Positions 21,987 to 34,689 of a DNA stretch of 64,000 nt are shown here, in pieces. The stretch covers positions 6,913,629-6,977,628 of the forward strand of contig CM028910.1 of the NCBI GenBank assembly GCA_016801845.1. Reading direction: 5' to 3'. The stretch comes from Polydactylus sextarius. Its lineage: Eukaryota > Chordata > Actinopteri > Polynemidae. Positions within the stretch are counted from its first letter, which is position 1; each line of letters opens with the position of its first letter. The position numbers and the translations under genes were made by a program. Under the pieces are notes generated by a model that saw only the letters and a program-made list of their open reading frames with translations, was not told where the DNA came from and searched no databases.

Positions 21987-24900
21987 GTACTGAATCGAAA
22001 GCGTATTGATACAGACGTTCTCTGCGCTGACTTTGTGTTGCTTTTCTGCCGTTCAACCAGGCCATGTTTTACATTGGAAGTGTGTTAAGCTTTATTAACA
22101 TGTAACCAAAGTTGGCTTCACATCCATCCTGTCCCCATCCCTTAATAGACACATTTTCACATATACATATACGTGTACGCACATAGACTGTTTACATGCT
22201 AGGGTTTTTCTGATTCTTATTTGACTGATGATACGCTACATCATTAGGTGGTAGGGTGCTCCTCTATGGTTTTGGTTCACTACTAAAACTCAACTGTCAA
22301 TATGTCAAAATACAACTATGCTTCACTACATCATTCATGTGTAAGCATATGAATGGTGTAGAATGATGGAGCCTGGCTATCAATCACTGCACATCCTCAG
22401 TTGATTCAGTGAAATAAAAAAAAAAATTCTCCATTGAAGTGGAGAGACTTGGTGAGGAGTTGTGATTGGCTGACATGGCAGCTCTGGTCAAGTTTGGTTT
22501 GATGAAAAACTAACAGCAAAATATAATTATCAGTTAAAGGTTTATAAGAGGTTATTTTCACTCGATGATAAATACTGTTTTCAGAATGTGTAAATAGTGC
22601 AGGTATCATCACTGATAGATGAAAATTAAATTAAAATTAAAAAGTGGAATGTTTTGCGCTGATAACCATCATATTCATCATCATTAGTTAGCTAACTCAC
22701 TCCCACTGACTGTGACCTCACATCAATATTGAACAATAGCAAGCAAACACAGGTACTGGCCCTTTTACTGGCCCACTTTTAGTTTGATTGAGGTAAGGCT
22801 GTGTGTTTGTGTGGCTGTGTGCTGGAACATATGAAGACCGCTGTCAAGACGACAGGATGCTTCTCTTTGCTGTTTAAATGACATCATGCTGACAGACGAG
22901 AGTGTACTTTACTTTTGGGCAGTGATGTCTTGACACAAGGCATCAAAGGGAAACTGTGTAACAGGTTCTGTTTGTTCAAGTATGCCCTGTACTATTAAAC
23001 AGGAAAAAAATGCAAAAAAAACAAAAATACTTTTAATATGAACAATATGTTACAGTCAGTACATGTAGTATTGTCTTAGAGGCTTATATAAAGGCAGAAA
23101 ACAAAAATAAGACGTGGACTTTCCTACTGTGACAGAGCCATAGCAAAAGCTTTGAGTGTTGGGTCTAAAGTATGAGTTGTGCTGACAATGTTAATCCTCT
23201 GAAGTTGGTCTACTGTTGTGTCTATGGATACAGTAGTTAAAGGTTTAGTAGGTGTGTGTACACATACGAATTATGCGTGCGTGCAGGCCAGCCAGTTTTC
23301 ACCAGCAGTGGGGTGATGACTTGTCGTCAGTCAGTATGGCTTTTTTTCAGTGGTACCTGTCAGAGCACGCTTGCTCCCTGTTTACTCATGGCTAAAGCAT
23401 GACTGAGCTCTCCCTCCTGTTATACTCACCTAGCCTGTTAGCTCCCAGGAATAGGAGCATGTCAGCTAATTCGACTAACCTGCAATAACAATGATATATT
23501 CTTGGGTTTGCAGTTGTCCTGATCTGTGAGGACAAAATAATTTTTTTTATGTGCTGGGACAGAGTGATGGTGTTGACATGCTGATATCCTTACTGAAAGA
23601 CAGTGAGTGACTAGATGGGCCATTGTTTTTGAAATCTTTCCTTTCTCTTTTTTCCAACTAGGAAACATCCGTCATATTAGAAAAATCTCCTTTTCACATC
23701 ATGCTGGTGGTGACAGGGGTCACAATGGTGAGTTTTGTAATAAAATAAGTGATAGGATTACAGTAGCTGAGGTAAGGAGAGGTACGTAGAGATGGTAGAG
23801 TCTTATGTTCACGCCTCAAGATAATTGTGCCTGTGTTTTAGTGAGAGCTGAGTACCACTCCCTTGTTGCAGAACTGGCATAGCCTGAGTTAGCTTTTAAG
23901 GTGGTGCTACTCTTTCTTTTTGTCATTTGTCTTTCTTTGCATGCAGTGACGTTACCCAGTCGCTGGATGTACAGCTGAGTTTTTGGGAAGGGTTTGATTA
24001 GGGCGGTATTTGGTTAATGGGTGCAGCAGGTTTCCTGTTTGTGATTTGGGAGTGTTTGGAGCATATGACTGAACATGAGTGTGCACTGGTGGGTTGTTCT
24101 CCTGAAATGAAAATGTGAGTTCTGTCTGAACAGTGTGTAGGGGGTGTGTCTGGACAGGCTGGACGGACGTATTCATTTCTTAAGTAATTATCAGGTAACG
24201 ATGTAATGGTGCAGCTGACTGTGCACTTAGTGGGCATTTGGTGTCAAACATGTGAAGACAAATTTTATGAATCAATGTGCTGTTTTTTTCCAACCAGCTT
24301 ACTCAGTAAATGCTCCTTCCAGTGTAGAAACTGTAAAGACATCTAAAGAGGTGTTATAAGTAATTAGTTGACCTTTTGTGCCTGCGTTAAGATGAGTTTT
24401 GATTCATATTTGCGCAGTCTTCTGCTCTGTTAGTCTATAGACTCTATGTGTCTAACCTAAGAATGTCTCTGTAACGATTTGTTAGATAATTCTGAGAAAT
24501 AATGTTGCTCACTCTCATTTAGGTTTGAATGTATCTGTCCTACAGTTAATACAGTTACAGCATTAAGTTGGCCAGGAAAGAAACTAGCTTAGGCATTTTT
24601 ATGTTTATCTATTCGTCAAAAGGTTTAAAACCGTAACCTGAATGTCCAGAGTTTGTGTGTCTGCTAATTATTTGGAGCAGGTATGGTATGAAATAGCTGA
24701 TTCCTTACACAAGGGAGTGCTTGAAAGCGAGGAGCTGTGCAGGTTGTGCTGCATACCCAGACTGCTGTGATGGATCTAAATGGCGTGTCCTCTGCAGCTC
24801 AGGCACCACTGGTGAGGTCAGGGATTGAATTACAGCTCCTATCGATTATTGTTCCCACCACTGCCCTTCAGAGAAGCCAGGACAGGAAATGCATCCTCCA

Positions 24901-25959
24901 CCCTGTGGGCTCCTGGGAGGAGCAGCTCCGCTATACTGTCTGCAGTCAGGATCGCTAGCTGTCAGTCACTGCACCCCAATTTGTGAATGGACCTACTATA
25001 ACTTGCCATGTTCGTGCATTTAGTTGAGATTATTTGATCAGTGAGCTCTTCTTTCCAGGAAGTCAGTCATAATGTTGTTTATTTGAAGTCCTCAACTTAC
25101 GTCAGCTCTGTTGGACAGAAGCTCTTAGCTCTAATGTTCCCAGAGTCATGATGTTGTCAGTTATTCTTCTGCATTCCTCAAACAATAAAGCTGGCTGACA
25201 GTAAACAATCCCCACTGAGCTCTCCACATGTTTGTATGGAAACTGGTTTACAGATAAGAATAATAATATAAACTCAAATTCTTTGTTTAATAACAATGTG
25301 TACATGCACACACGCACAAACCCACTTTCCTCCTACTGCTGCAGGCTCCTACCTAAAACCTTCTTTTGGCTGCACTATAGTCATTAGACACTTATTCACT
25401 TTTAGACTTTTTTTACTGATGAGAATATGTCCCAATATTGCAAACTACTCCTAATGTTAATCCAGTTTAAAATGAAATCTGTTTTACAGTTTGACAAACT
25501 TCCAGCATGTCATCAAATGAAATAGAGCAATATGTAGTTGCTGCAAATGTGCAGTTGGATTGTAAAGAATCTGTGCTTGTTTATCACAAGGCTGAGTTTC
25601 ACAGTGGAAGCCTGCATCAGGGTAGCACCAGACAGGGCTTGACAAAGCATCTGCTTGTGTTGTGTTTGTTTGCAATGAGCTCTGCCTCATTTTGCATAAC
25701 TTGTGTAGTGGAGGACATGTGACAGAGGGAGAGACCGAGGGCGAGAGAGAAATGAAGACTAAACTAAAAGCAGACAAAGAGCATTTGTCTTTCGCAGCCT
25801 TCCCAGCGCTGGTCCCCTCAGAATATTTTGTTAACAAACTTAATCCTGCGCTTCACTACATGTTACTTGATGTCATGTGGTACTGTTTTGAACGAGGGCA
25901 GGAAAAATCAACATCAAAGCAAGATTAAAATATCAGGTGTGTGTGTTTCACTTTTATAT

Positions 25960-25981
25960 ACACACACACACACACACACAC
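25960..25981. repeat. (CA)n microsatellite
   Basis: Eleven CA units. Confidence 0.9.
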
Positions 25982-26359
25982 TGGGCTGTTTGCTCACTAA
26001 TGCAGTGTGTGGCGTGTTTGTGTATCACTCTGTGTGTTACTATGACTGGTAGCTTTTGGACGGAGCAATGATGTAATGCCTATGACTCCACTGGGTGTGA
26101 ACTGCTAGTTTAGCAAATAGATGAGCTGCGATTGTATCATGTCACAATCTGAGATTAAAAACCATTAGAAAGTAAGAAACCAGAATAAGAATCAGAAACA
26201 CTCTATCCCTCCATAGTCCGTGCAGTTTAGTTTGTTTTGAAAATGGAGACACTTGGTACACACAGAAATCTAATATTTTTATTATGTTCTGTCAGAGGTC
26301 TGATTTAGACTTGAACTACTGGTTGTTGTGCGTTCACTCCCATGTTCAATTCATCTTCC

Positions 26360-26381
26360 CTTCTTTCTTTCTTTCTTTCTT
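26360..26381. repeat. (TTTC)n microsatellite
   Basis: Short TTTC tract just upstream of the presumed promoter of the exon at 27339. Confidence 0.85.
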
Positions 26382-26401
26382 CCATCCTCCCATTCTTTCC
26401 T

Positions 26402-27338
26402 TTCCCTCCTACTGCAGTCAGGGATGACGCATCAGTATTGCTGTGGAGCTTACAGGAAGTGTCGTTTTGATAGGCCAGCGGAGAGGCAGCACAGTAGCAG
26501 CTCTGACATGCGTATGCATTGCTGAACCAGAGCCAGGGAACACTCGCAGCATTTTGATGACATCACCCACCCCCACACTCTGCTCCCGCCTCCCTCTGTT
26601 TGCTGTTGAAACAAGCTCTCTCTCGCTCAGAGAGAAAAGAGCAGGCATCAGTAAAAGAACAAGAGCGAGCTGGGAAGAGGAGGGGCTGCTTGCAAGCAAA
26701 TGGAGAGGGAGAGAGTTTTGAGGGGAGGTGGAGGGTGGCTGACAGTGCTAGCAGGCTAGGACTGGTACACACACATACACACACAGGAAGAGAAGAGGAG
26801 AAGGAATATTGCCGTGCATTGTTCAGACTTCTATCGTGTACTGTTCTGCTGCTGTTTTCGCTCTTTATCAGGAGCAAAAGTTCTCACGCAGTTTTGTCCT
26901 TCGCCTTTCTGGATTTTTCTGCGCTGAAATGGGGATGAGGGACTCTGTGGATTGGCAAGGGGGCAGCAGGCGCTGGGTTGGAATACTTCTCTAACTAGCC
27001 AGGCTAGGATCTCTCTCCTCTTCTCACAGCACACTTTTCACTCCTCTCTGAACTAGGTGGCAGAAGAAGCCAAGTGGTAGCACTTCTTGGATCTCTCCCG
27101 AAGCAGCTGTTCACACTGTCATTCAGGATGATGCCTTTAACTAGCACCTGTGGAGGATAGTATTCAGCTCCAGTCAGGGAAGAGGAGCTGCAAGTGTGAG
27201 AGGGGTTAAGATTTTCATTTCTTTTGGAAGGTGTATATTTTTGAGACGAGTGGAATGTTTGGGGTTTTATGAAATGAAAGTGACAGGAGACCTGTAAAAT
27301 TTGTGCCTTGTGGTGAAGCATAACTTTTGAGAGCCGCC
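26402..27338 (+). promoter_or_regulatory. FRYL: Presumed promoter and 5' UTR of the second alternative FRYL first exon
   Basis: The sequence changes from AT-rich to purine-rich (GAGAGA, GAGGAG), with a CRE-like TGACATCA near 26558, and leads directly to the ATG at 27339 without a clear acceptor. This looks like a 5' UTR joined to its coding start in one exon. Inferred from position and composition. Confidence 0.4.
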
Positions 27339-27411
27339 ATGCTGAGCCTGCAGGATTCAGTCTTCTTTGAGATCAGCATCAAATCTCTACTCAAGTCTTG
27401 GAGTAGCAGCT
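27339..27411 (+). CDS. FRYL: Candidate alternative coding first exon of FRYL, FRY-like N-terminus
   Basis: ATG at 27339 in a consensus Kozak context (GCCGCCATG). It gives 24 codons plus one base, then a strong donor GTGAGT at 27412. The peptide contains QDSVFFEISIKSLLKSWSS, closely resembling what I recall of the N-terminus of the paralogue FRY (QDSGFFEISIKYLLKSWSN). It ends in phase 1, matching the exon at 34690 (junction codon TCT, Ser). This supports a real FRYL isoform with the FRY-type leader rather than chance. Confidence 0.75.
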
Positions 27412-28166
27412 GTGAGTACCTTGCCAAGCTTGCACACGTTTACATACCACACTTGGCTACCAGACTTATCTACCACACACAGCCAGCAGACCCTGGGCAG
27501 AATAATACATAGTTGCATCCAAACCATGCTCAAAGATTTCCTATCTCCTTTCCGTGTATAAGAAAGTGCTTATTAATGGAGTTGTCAGAATGACTGATTA
27601 TGTTTAGTCCAGGTTTAGCCAAGCCTGTTTGATGTGTTTGCAGGTGGCAGCAATTAACCTCTTCCTCCAGCAGTCTACCCTCCTCCTGCTTGTCATCGTT
27701 CCGTTGGCTCCCTGTTGTCCCAGAGATAATGTTTCTATTGATGTGCATCTGCTGATACGTAACACAGGTGGACTTAAATATTCTTCCTTGAAGGCGCTGG
27801 CTGCTTCCAGCTCTCTGACTTTTTCCATGTTCATGAACTTTTTTTTAATTTTAACATCCAATCCCCTCTTCATTTTTTTTTCTTACTAGCACTCAACACA
27901 CTCTTCATCCCTCTTGTTTTTCAACTGACTTCTATAACCCTTCTCTTCCTTCCCTCTTGGGCAGCTAATGTTTCCCTACTATTGATCCGTCTCCTGGTTC
28001 CCTCCTATTATTAGCTTCCCATACAGCCCATATTACATGAGGATTCAAAAAGGCGCCTCTTCAGTCTCATTGAAATGTGGCGATGCACAAAGGTGGATGG
28101 CAAACAATGATCACAGCTGCCCAGCTGCTGCTGATTCATCACTGTAGTTGCACCGACATTAATGAT

Positions 28167-28214
<48 letters not shown>

Positions 28215-31200
28215 CTGCTTCCTGCACGCACTTTTTAATGATACTTTTCACCAACTGCCTAAATTTGGAGACTGCAGTTGTAATGATTGTCCGTGTTTTT
28301 GAAGTGTGCGCCCAGTTCTGCACAGCCTACAATACGTAGCTTTGCTGTGATTGCAGAACCTCGGGCACAAACTCTGACCAAACATTCCTCTTGTCCCAAA
28401 GAGGAATGTTTAGTTTGCTTTTTTCATTTACTCAGCATCCATCATTGTATGTATTATTCTATGTCACAATATTGATGTGTCATGATGCAGCAAATTTTAT
28501 CAGACAAATCAATTGAGAAACCCCTTTTGAATGATATAACCCGAATAGCAGACTTTAGCAGAGTTTTTGTTGTTTAAAAAAAAAAAAATACAGACAAATA
28601 TATGACGGGTCCAGATACTTTAATCCAGTTAAACAGCTCTGCTCACAGTGCTCATGTCACTGTCCTCTACCAGTTCATTACATCACGATCAAATGATAAC
28701 GAGAGCTTTACAGTATCACCACCATAGCCTCCTCTCTGTTTTCTCTCACACAGATGTGCTGATAGCAACTTTGAACGTGACATACAAGTTTGTTCTAGAC
28801 ACTGTACAGTATGGTAACTGAAAGTTCAATCCAGGAATAATCAGTCAAGTTCTTTTCAGAAGGAATTATTACACTACTGTGAAATATTTTAGCCTTAAAT
28901 TAAATGTGCAGAGGCGTTACATCACACAGTGAAGGACTCGCACCGAATGAGTGGGCCAACGAGACCATCATCTATACAGAGATGCTGTCAGCAAAGTAAT
29001 AAATTGTGCAGTTTTGTGTTCGTTTTTAGCTTGCTGCGATCACAAAAGTTGCCTCCATCTTGTTGCGGCTAATTAAAACGCTTTAAGACTGGACCAGATT
29101 GTCTACCTCTAATGTCTTGCAGGAGCTGTGGTCAGCAGTGTTGAATGCAGTCTTGTGTTTGAAATTTTGCCAATATTTCCATTTAAATGAGCACAAAACT
29201 TTGAGAGTGATGCGATGGTGATGGGAGGAGGGAGGCTGGTAGTGGAGTATGGAGAAGACGGAGAGATTGTTTTTACTTCACTGCTGCTTTTTATGTGTCA
29301 GTGGGACACGAGACAAGTTAATTGACAGATGTCAAGAGCTACTGGCAGTTGAAGAGTAGTTAGTATATTAACAGAGGTGCATAATATAGTCATAGTGTAA
29401 TTGTTATAATAATTGTGTTTGTTTTCTCCCCCTCTCTGCATCAGTTTGGTCCAGCTGCTAAGGTTTGAAAGTGTGTTTGAACGTATGTGTCTGTTTTTTT
29501 TTTGTGACAAATTGGTGACTTGCCCAGACTCCATGGTCAGTATGCGCCGGGAGAGGCTTTAACTCTCATGATCATGAACAGAATGTGTCATTTTATAAAC
29601 TGTATAATAAAATATACTGTTAGTGATTTATTTCTTGTGTCTTTTAGTAAGATATATTTCTCACATACACATAGAAACCATTGTTTTAAACTTGGCAAGA
29701 GTAAAACAAAGAATCATGGACTTTCCCGGGCATTTTGTAAGTTTCTATCATCAGGGTAATAAATATCTGTGAAATTCATGTAAGATACAAAATGTTTTAT
29801 ATCATGGAGAATGATATATTTGATTTCTTGCACTAGAACATATTCTTCACTCTTTTAATTTAAGCTTAACTGTTGTTGTTACCATTTTTACACAACTTTA
29901 GACTTTGATTTTTATTTTATTTTTTTTTAGTAACAGGATCAAATGGTTTTGCAGTGTTTTAAGTTGTAATGCCAGGTGCATTATACGTGTTACAAGACAA
30001 CAGATGGTTTACATCCACATGTTGAGCAAACAACCTTCTTTCATTTGCCCCACTTTCTAATTACTGCCCCTGTTACCCCTTTTTCCCTGAGTCTGTGCTG
30101 GTTGCCAGTTTTTCAGCGGGCCTCACTAACAAAGGGGGAGGCTAATTCAGAATTGGCTATGACTTGCATCCTTTTACTCTGTGCATGTGATGCCATTCAC
30201 CTGAATTAGAAACGCAGCAAATGTTGTTAACGGTTTCACTTTATTGTTTATGTTTTCCTTTGTTAAACCGATATTCAGCGGGAACTCTGAGTAACATTTT
30301 CAGCAGTTCCCACATATTCTATGTACCAAGTCATCTGTTTTATTGTTCGATCAGTTTTTGATTAAAGATGGAATAATCCTTTAGTACAAATATATTACTC
30401 AGCCTCTTTGTTTTAAACTGATGTCTTCCAGTAACTAATCACTTTTGCCCTGTGTCATAGATTGTAATTTTTTTATTATTATTGTTTTGAAGTGGTAATG
30501 ATGAAGAATAAACTAGTGGTAACTTGTCAGAGACTGAGCATGTCGAGACACTCGAGCAGAACTGGCGCTGCCACACCACATAAACACTGGCAGTGTTTGG
30601 TTTGTCTCTTTCTAAAAAAGATGGATGCACTCATGGCCCTGCATTCCAACTGTATGTGTGTGTTTGTGCTGTTGTTTCTGGTTGTCCTGACAGGGGAAGT
30701 GAGCAAGCGTTTGGGAGGGCTTTATTTTAACTGTGACAAGGTGGAGTCACTGCTGTTCTAGTTGTGTAATCCTGCGGGGTACTCTGTTTCTGAAGCACAA
30801 CCATGGAACTTTGGCAGAGTGTGGCTCATAGGCTTCTCACAACAAAACACGATAAGCATTTTCTTGTGCAGTGCTTCAGCTGCAACTTGTCACCTCTTTC
30901 TCTCAGAACTGTAGTGGCAGTGTGACTGTTTTAAGCCAAAATGCTTATTTTAGATAGCAGTGTTTTCCTCAGCAGCAGATTTAAAATATCCTGGCTAAGA
31001 AAAGATGAATATGTTTCAGTAAAACCGGCTTTTTTTTTTTCCAATTGTAACATGTTTTTTTTTTTTTTTTGGCTTCAAGTAGTACAGCTCTGGTAAGATG
31101 TGTTAGGAAGATGGTGTCATAAACCTTAAAGAGTAGGGAAAGCATTTCTTTTTTACATATTAGTACAGAAGCATGTTGAAGTTTTGCATTTAGATTTGAA

Positions 31201-34200
31201 TAGGAAACCACAGATGACTTTAGGATTATATAGAGTCACATACTTTTCAATTCATGGTTTAAAATTGTAAGAAGTAGTGGTTTTTTTTAGATGTTTTTTT
31301 ATATTATTATAATTATTTATTGGTGTCAGTTTTGGAAGTTTGGCATGCCACACATGACTGGCATATCCTAGTGAGAGAGAGGGGAGGGGCAGTGCAAAGA
31401 CTTGGCCCAGAAAGGGATGCCTTGCCCCTGAAAAAGTACAATGTTGGGCCATTAATTTGTGTGAACCAGTCAACAATTCAGCTGACCCAGGGTGTGAGAC
31501 AAAAGAAGGATGGAGGGGGTCGAGGACACAGCACTGATTGGATATTAAGAGCTGGCTATGTGACATCATTGGGGGTGTTGGTGAAGCACAGTAAACAAAG
31601 AGGGAAATGCTTGAAAGGCTCTCTGTGCTGCTGGACAACATGACCACAACACAGTTAACACTTACTGCAACACTGACCCCGCCATCTTCCCACTCTCACT
31701 TCACTAAATAGGAAAAACTGAGGTTATTATTTATAAATGTACTATTTATTTTTCAGGATGTGAAAAGATGACAACATTGGGTATATTTAAGAGATGGTTT
31801 AGAGTTTTTAATTGCAGAGGTTTTATTTTAAGTGGTTTGATTTAATTAAAAACGAACTAAATCGTTGTATATTTTATGAAGTAATTTTTTTAAATGACAG
31901 TAACAAATTGAGAATTGCATTGTGTAAGTCATCCGTTTGACCTACAATAACATTGATCACTATACTACATGTTGGCATTTTATTAGAATGATTGAATTCG
32001 ACCATTTATGGATTAAAATAGTTTGTTGTAGCACTTGGTCTGCAACCCTATATACAAACAAATACATGTTGAAGTAATCCTGTGATGTAACTAGAAGTGA
32101 TACAATATTGACACAGTGGGTGGACTACATACGGAGCGCCTGTTCTAGTTGCTCATGTTGTGTACCAGTGCAAATAGTGATGTAGTTGTGAGTCTGAATA
32201 CCACACAGTCACCAAGGCTTCTCAATCAGTGTCAATATAAAGTATATCACCACTCAAGGCTTCATCTGCAGGATATAAATGTTTTCCTTAACTGAAAGAC
32301 TTATTTTGTTCTGTGTTCCTGCCCCTCGGTGGTATTCACTGTATAGGCAATGAGTGTTACTGTGACAACCAGGAAGAAACAGAACAAGGCATTTTCCTGG
32401 GAGGGAATGAGGTAAAGGGTCAGTTTACTACCGGCTGCCCACTTGGCTGCATTGGAACCATTGTGGACTGGAGTGGAAGTTGGGTCCCAGCAGCAGCATA
32501 CGTCACAAGAACAGTATGTTCATCATGTTACGAAGCAAGGTGTTTCATCGTGGTGATGCAGTTTTCATTTCGTTTTATCGATAAATGGCAAATTATACAT
32601 TTTTTTCCGGACTTCTTTGTGTTTATGTGCTCAAAAAGCTCAGATTATTGAAGAGCTATGGATCACAGTGAGTGACTGGGGCATGATGAATTACACATTT
32701 TTCCACCTCTTATGATTAAAGTCCTCCCACTGTGAGATTTAAATCATTGGCTTTGCAGTGATTGCTTACTAATGATCTAATAGACGAACATATAAGTTTT
32801 GTTTTTGTATCTTGTGTCTGTTTGATCCTTTGCATTACAGGATTACATTACATGATCACTGGTATAGTTTCACATACAGATACATACACACTGGAACATT
32901 ATACTCATATGTGATTCTTTGACATTGTTTCCAACATGGTGGACTCTACCTTCAAAGCAAGTCTACCCAAAACCTTAAGATTTGCTTAAACTATTTGAAT
33001 AGGATAACCAAATGATATGTGCTGCATGCAAACATGCAGTATCCTGGGTTTTCCTGGTGTCCCTAGATACGTGTGTTTCAGGAGGCCGGTGTAAACACTG
33101 CCGAGGGAGTTCTGTGGAAGTGTTTATCACCACTAGACTCTCTCAGGTTTTCGATTACTGTCTTATTCACTCAATTTTGTCTTTTGAATGTGCTGTTAAG
33201 GTTGATTATCTTGACTAGATCCTTATGATGAAAGAATGAGAACCACGTTGCTGTAGTAACATCATAATATGTTGCACCGTCCACAGTTGATGTTTTACAA
33301 AGGATTCCTGTCGTCATGCTGAACATGTTTTCTCTGACATGAGTTGAACCAATTTTCATTGCATCCAAACCTACTGATCTTTCAGTATCGTCAAAAGTGA
33401 TATAGATGCATTAAGCGCAAATGACATAAATGGATAAGGAATACCATCAATATCAGTACATTCATAACAGGTTATTCACCGTTAATTGTTATTATATTTA
33501 TTTGAACAGTATATGTATGAAGACAAGCATGTAGTAATATAGTTCCTCTGACAAAATGGCTTTCATTGTCCATCATTTCTTAACAAAAACACACACACAA
33601 CAAAAAACCCATTAGGAAAATTTTTCAGGCTAGCATCAAGACCAACAGGGAAAAAGCCACGCCAAGCACTATTGTCAGACGTCTCAGTGCAGATGTAATG
33701 CAAAGAAAAATTGCAATTCTTCAACACCCTGACCACCGTCTGCAAAGTCAGTAAAGGCAGCTGGGTTTTCAAGTTTGATGATTCAAGCTGACAGTTGTGT
33801 ATAGTTGTGCTATTAAAAGCACAAAATCTGTCCTAGCAGGAGAAATTATTTTCAAATGTTTTCATCTCCATCAGGTGTGTAGTTTTTTTTGCAGATCAAG
33901 AATAAGTTATTCATATAGAGTCACTCTTTCAGCAGGGGCTTTACTATTTCATAGCCTGTGTTTCCGTTGATTTAGTAACGCTGCGTGAGAAATGTTTTTG
34001 TTGATGGCTTATTGATAAGTGTTGAATCTTACTCAAAGGAATAATTTTTTGTGGAATTTGAGAAAATACATTTGTTCACTTTCTAAATGAGAATAAGATG
34101 AGCGATTGAGACCACTCGTGTTTGTACAATAAATATAAAGTTTCCACTATCAGCCAGTTGGCTTCGTTTAGCCCAAAAAGCAGGAAAAACAATCCAGTAA

Positions 34201-34689
34201 GAAGTGAGGGTATTCATGTTTTGTTAACTTTGGACAGTGCCAGGTTAGCAGTGCCCCCTGTTTCCAGTCTTTATGCTAAACCAAGTGAATGTGCTGCAAG
34301 TTTCATATTTACCTTAAAGACATGGGGGTTGTGTCAATCTCTGGGTCTGAAAGTCAATATGGGCATGTTGCTGAAAATGTCAAACCTTTCTTAAACAATT
34401 TTTCCTGCCATGTGTGAGGCTGTTTGCTTTTTTATCCAGTCAGTTTTGCAAGAAAAACAGTATCAAGTGGAAGTTATATTTTTGCTTTAGTGAGTGCCCG
34501 AGTATCTTTCTCTTGATCTCTTTCAACAATTCAGTCAGTTTGCCTCTTTAGGAAATGTCTGTGCCTGTTTGGATTAGAGTTAGCACATGACACTGGATGC
34601 TTTACATGGGTGTTGTTCTTACTCTGACCCTACTGCTTTGACTCTCACTGTATTAGTTCCTAACCTCCACCCTCTTGGCCTCTCTGCAG
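27412..34689 (+). other. FRYL: FRYL intron before the common second exon
   Basis: About 7.3 kb of intron with a TA repeat (28169-28211), T tracts near 31030-31070 and no coding exon I can support. A less AT-rich block at 31320-31650 and another at 32310-32510, with a CRE-like TACGTCAC near 32500, could be regulatory, but I have no firm evidence. Confidence 0.55.
28169..28211. repeat. (TA)n microsatellite
   Basis: About 21 TA units, self-complementary. Confidence 0.95.

Larger units (their letters stand above)
21987..26401 (+). other. FRYL: FRYL 5' intron between alternative first exons
   Basis: AT-rich intronic DNA with a CA repeat (25960-25981) and a TTTC repeat (26360-26381). No exon, RNA gene or transposon that I can support. 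Confidence 0.55.

Noticed and set aside
31252..31647. Overlapping open frames on both strands (131 and 107 codons)
   Set aside because: Neither resembles a known protein and no splice signals tie them to FRYL. Treated as intronic.
32313..32651. 112-codon cysteine-rich plus-strand frame
   Set aside because: Looks superficially like a secreted Cys-rich protein, but there is no matching family, no signal peptide and no splice context.
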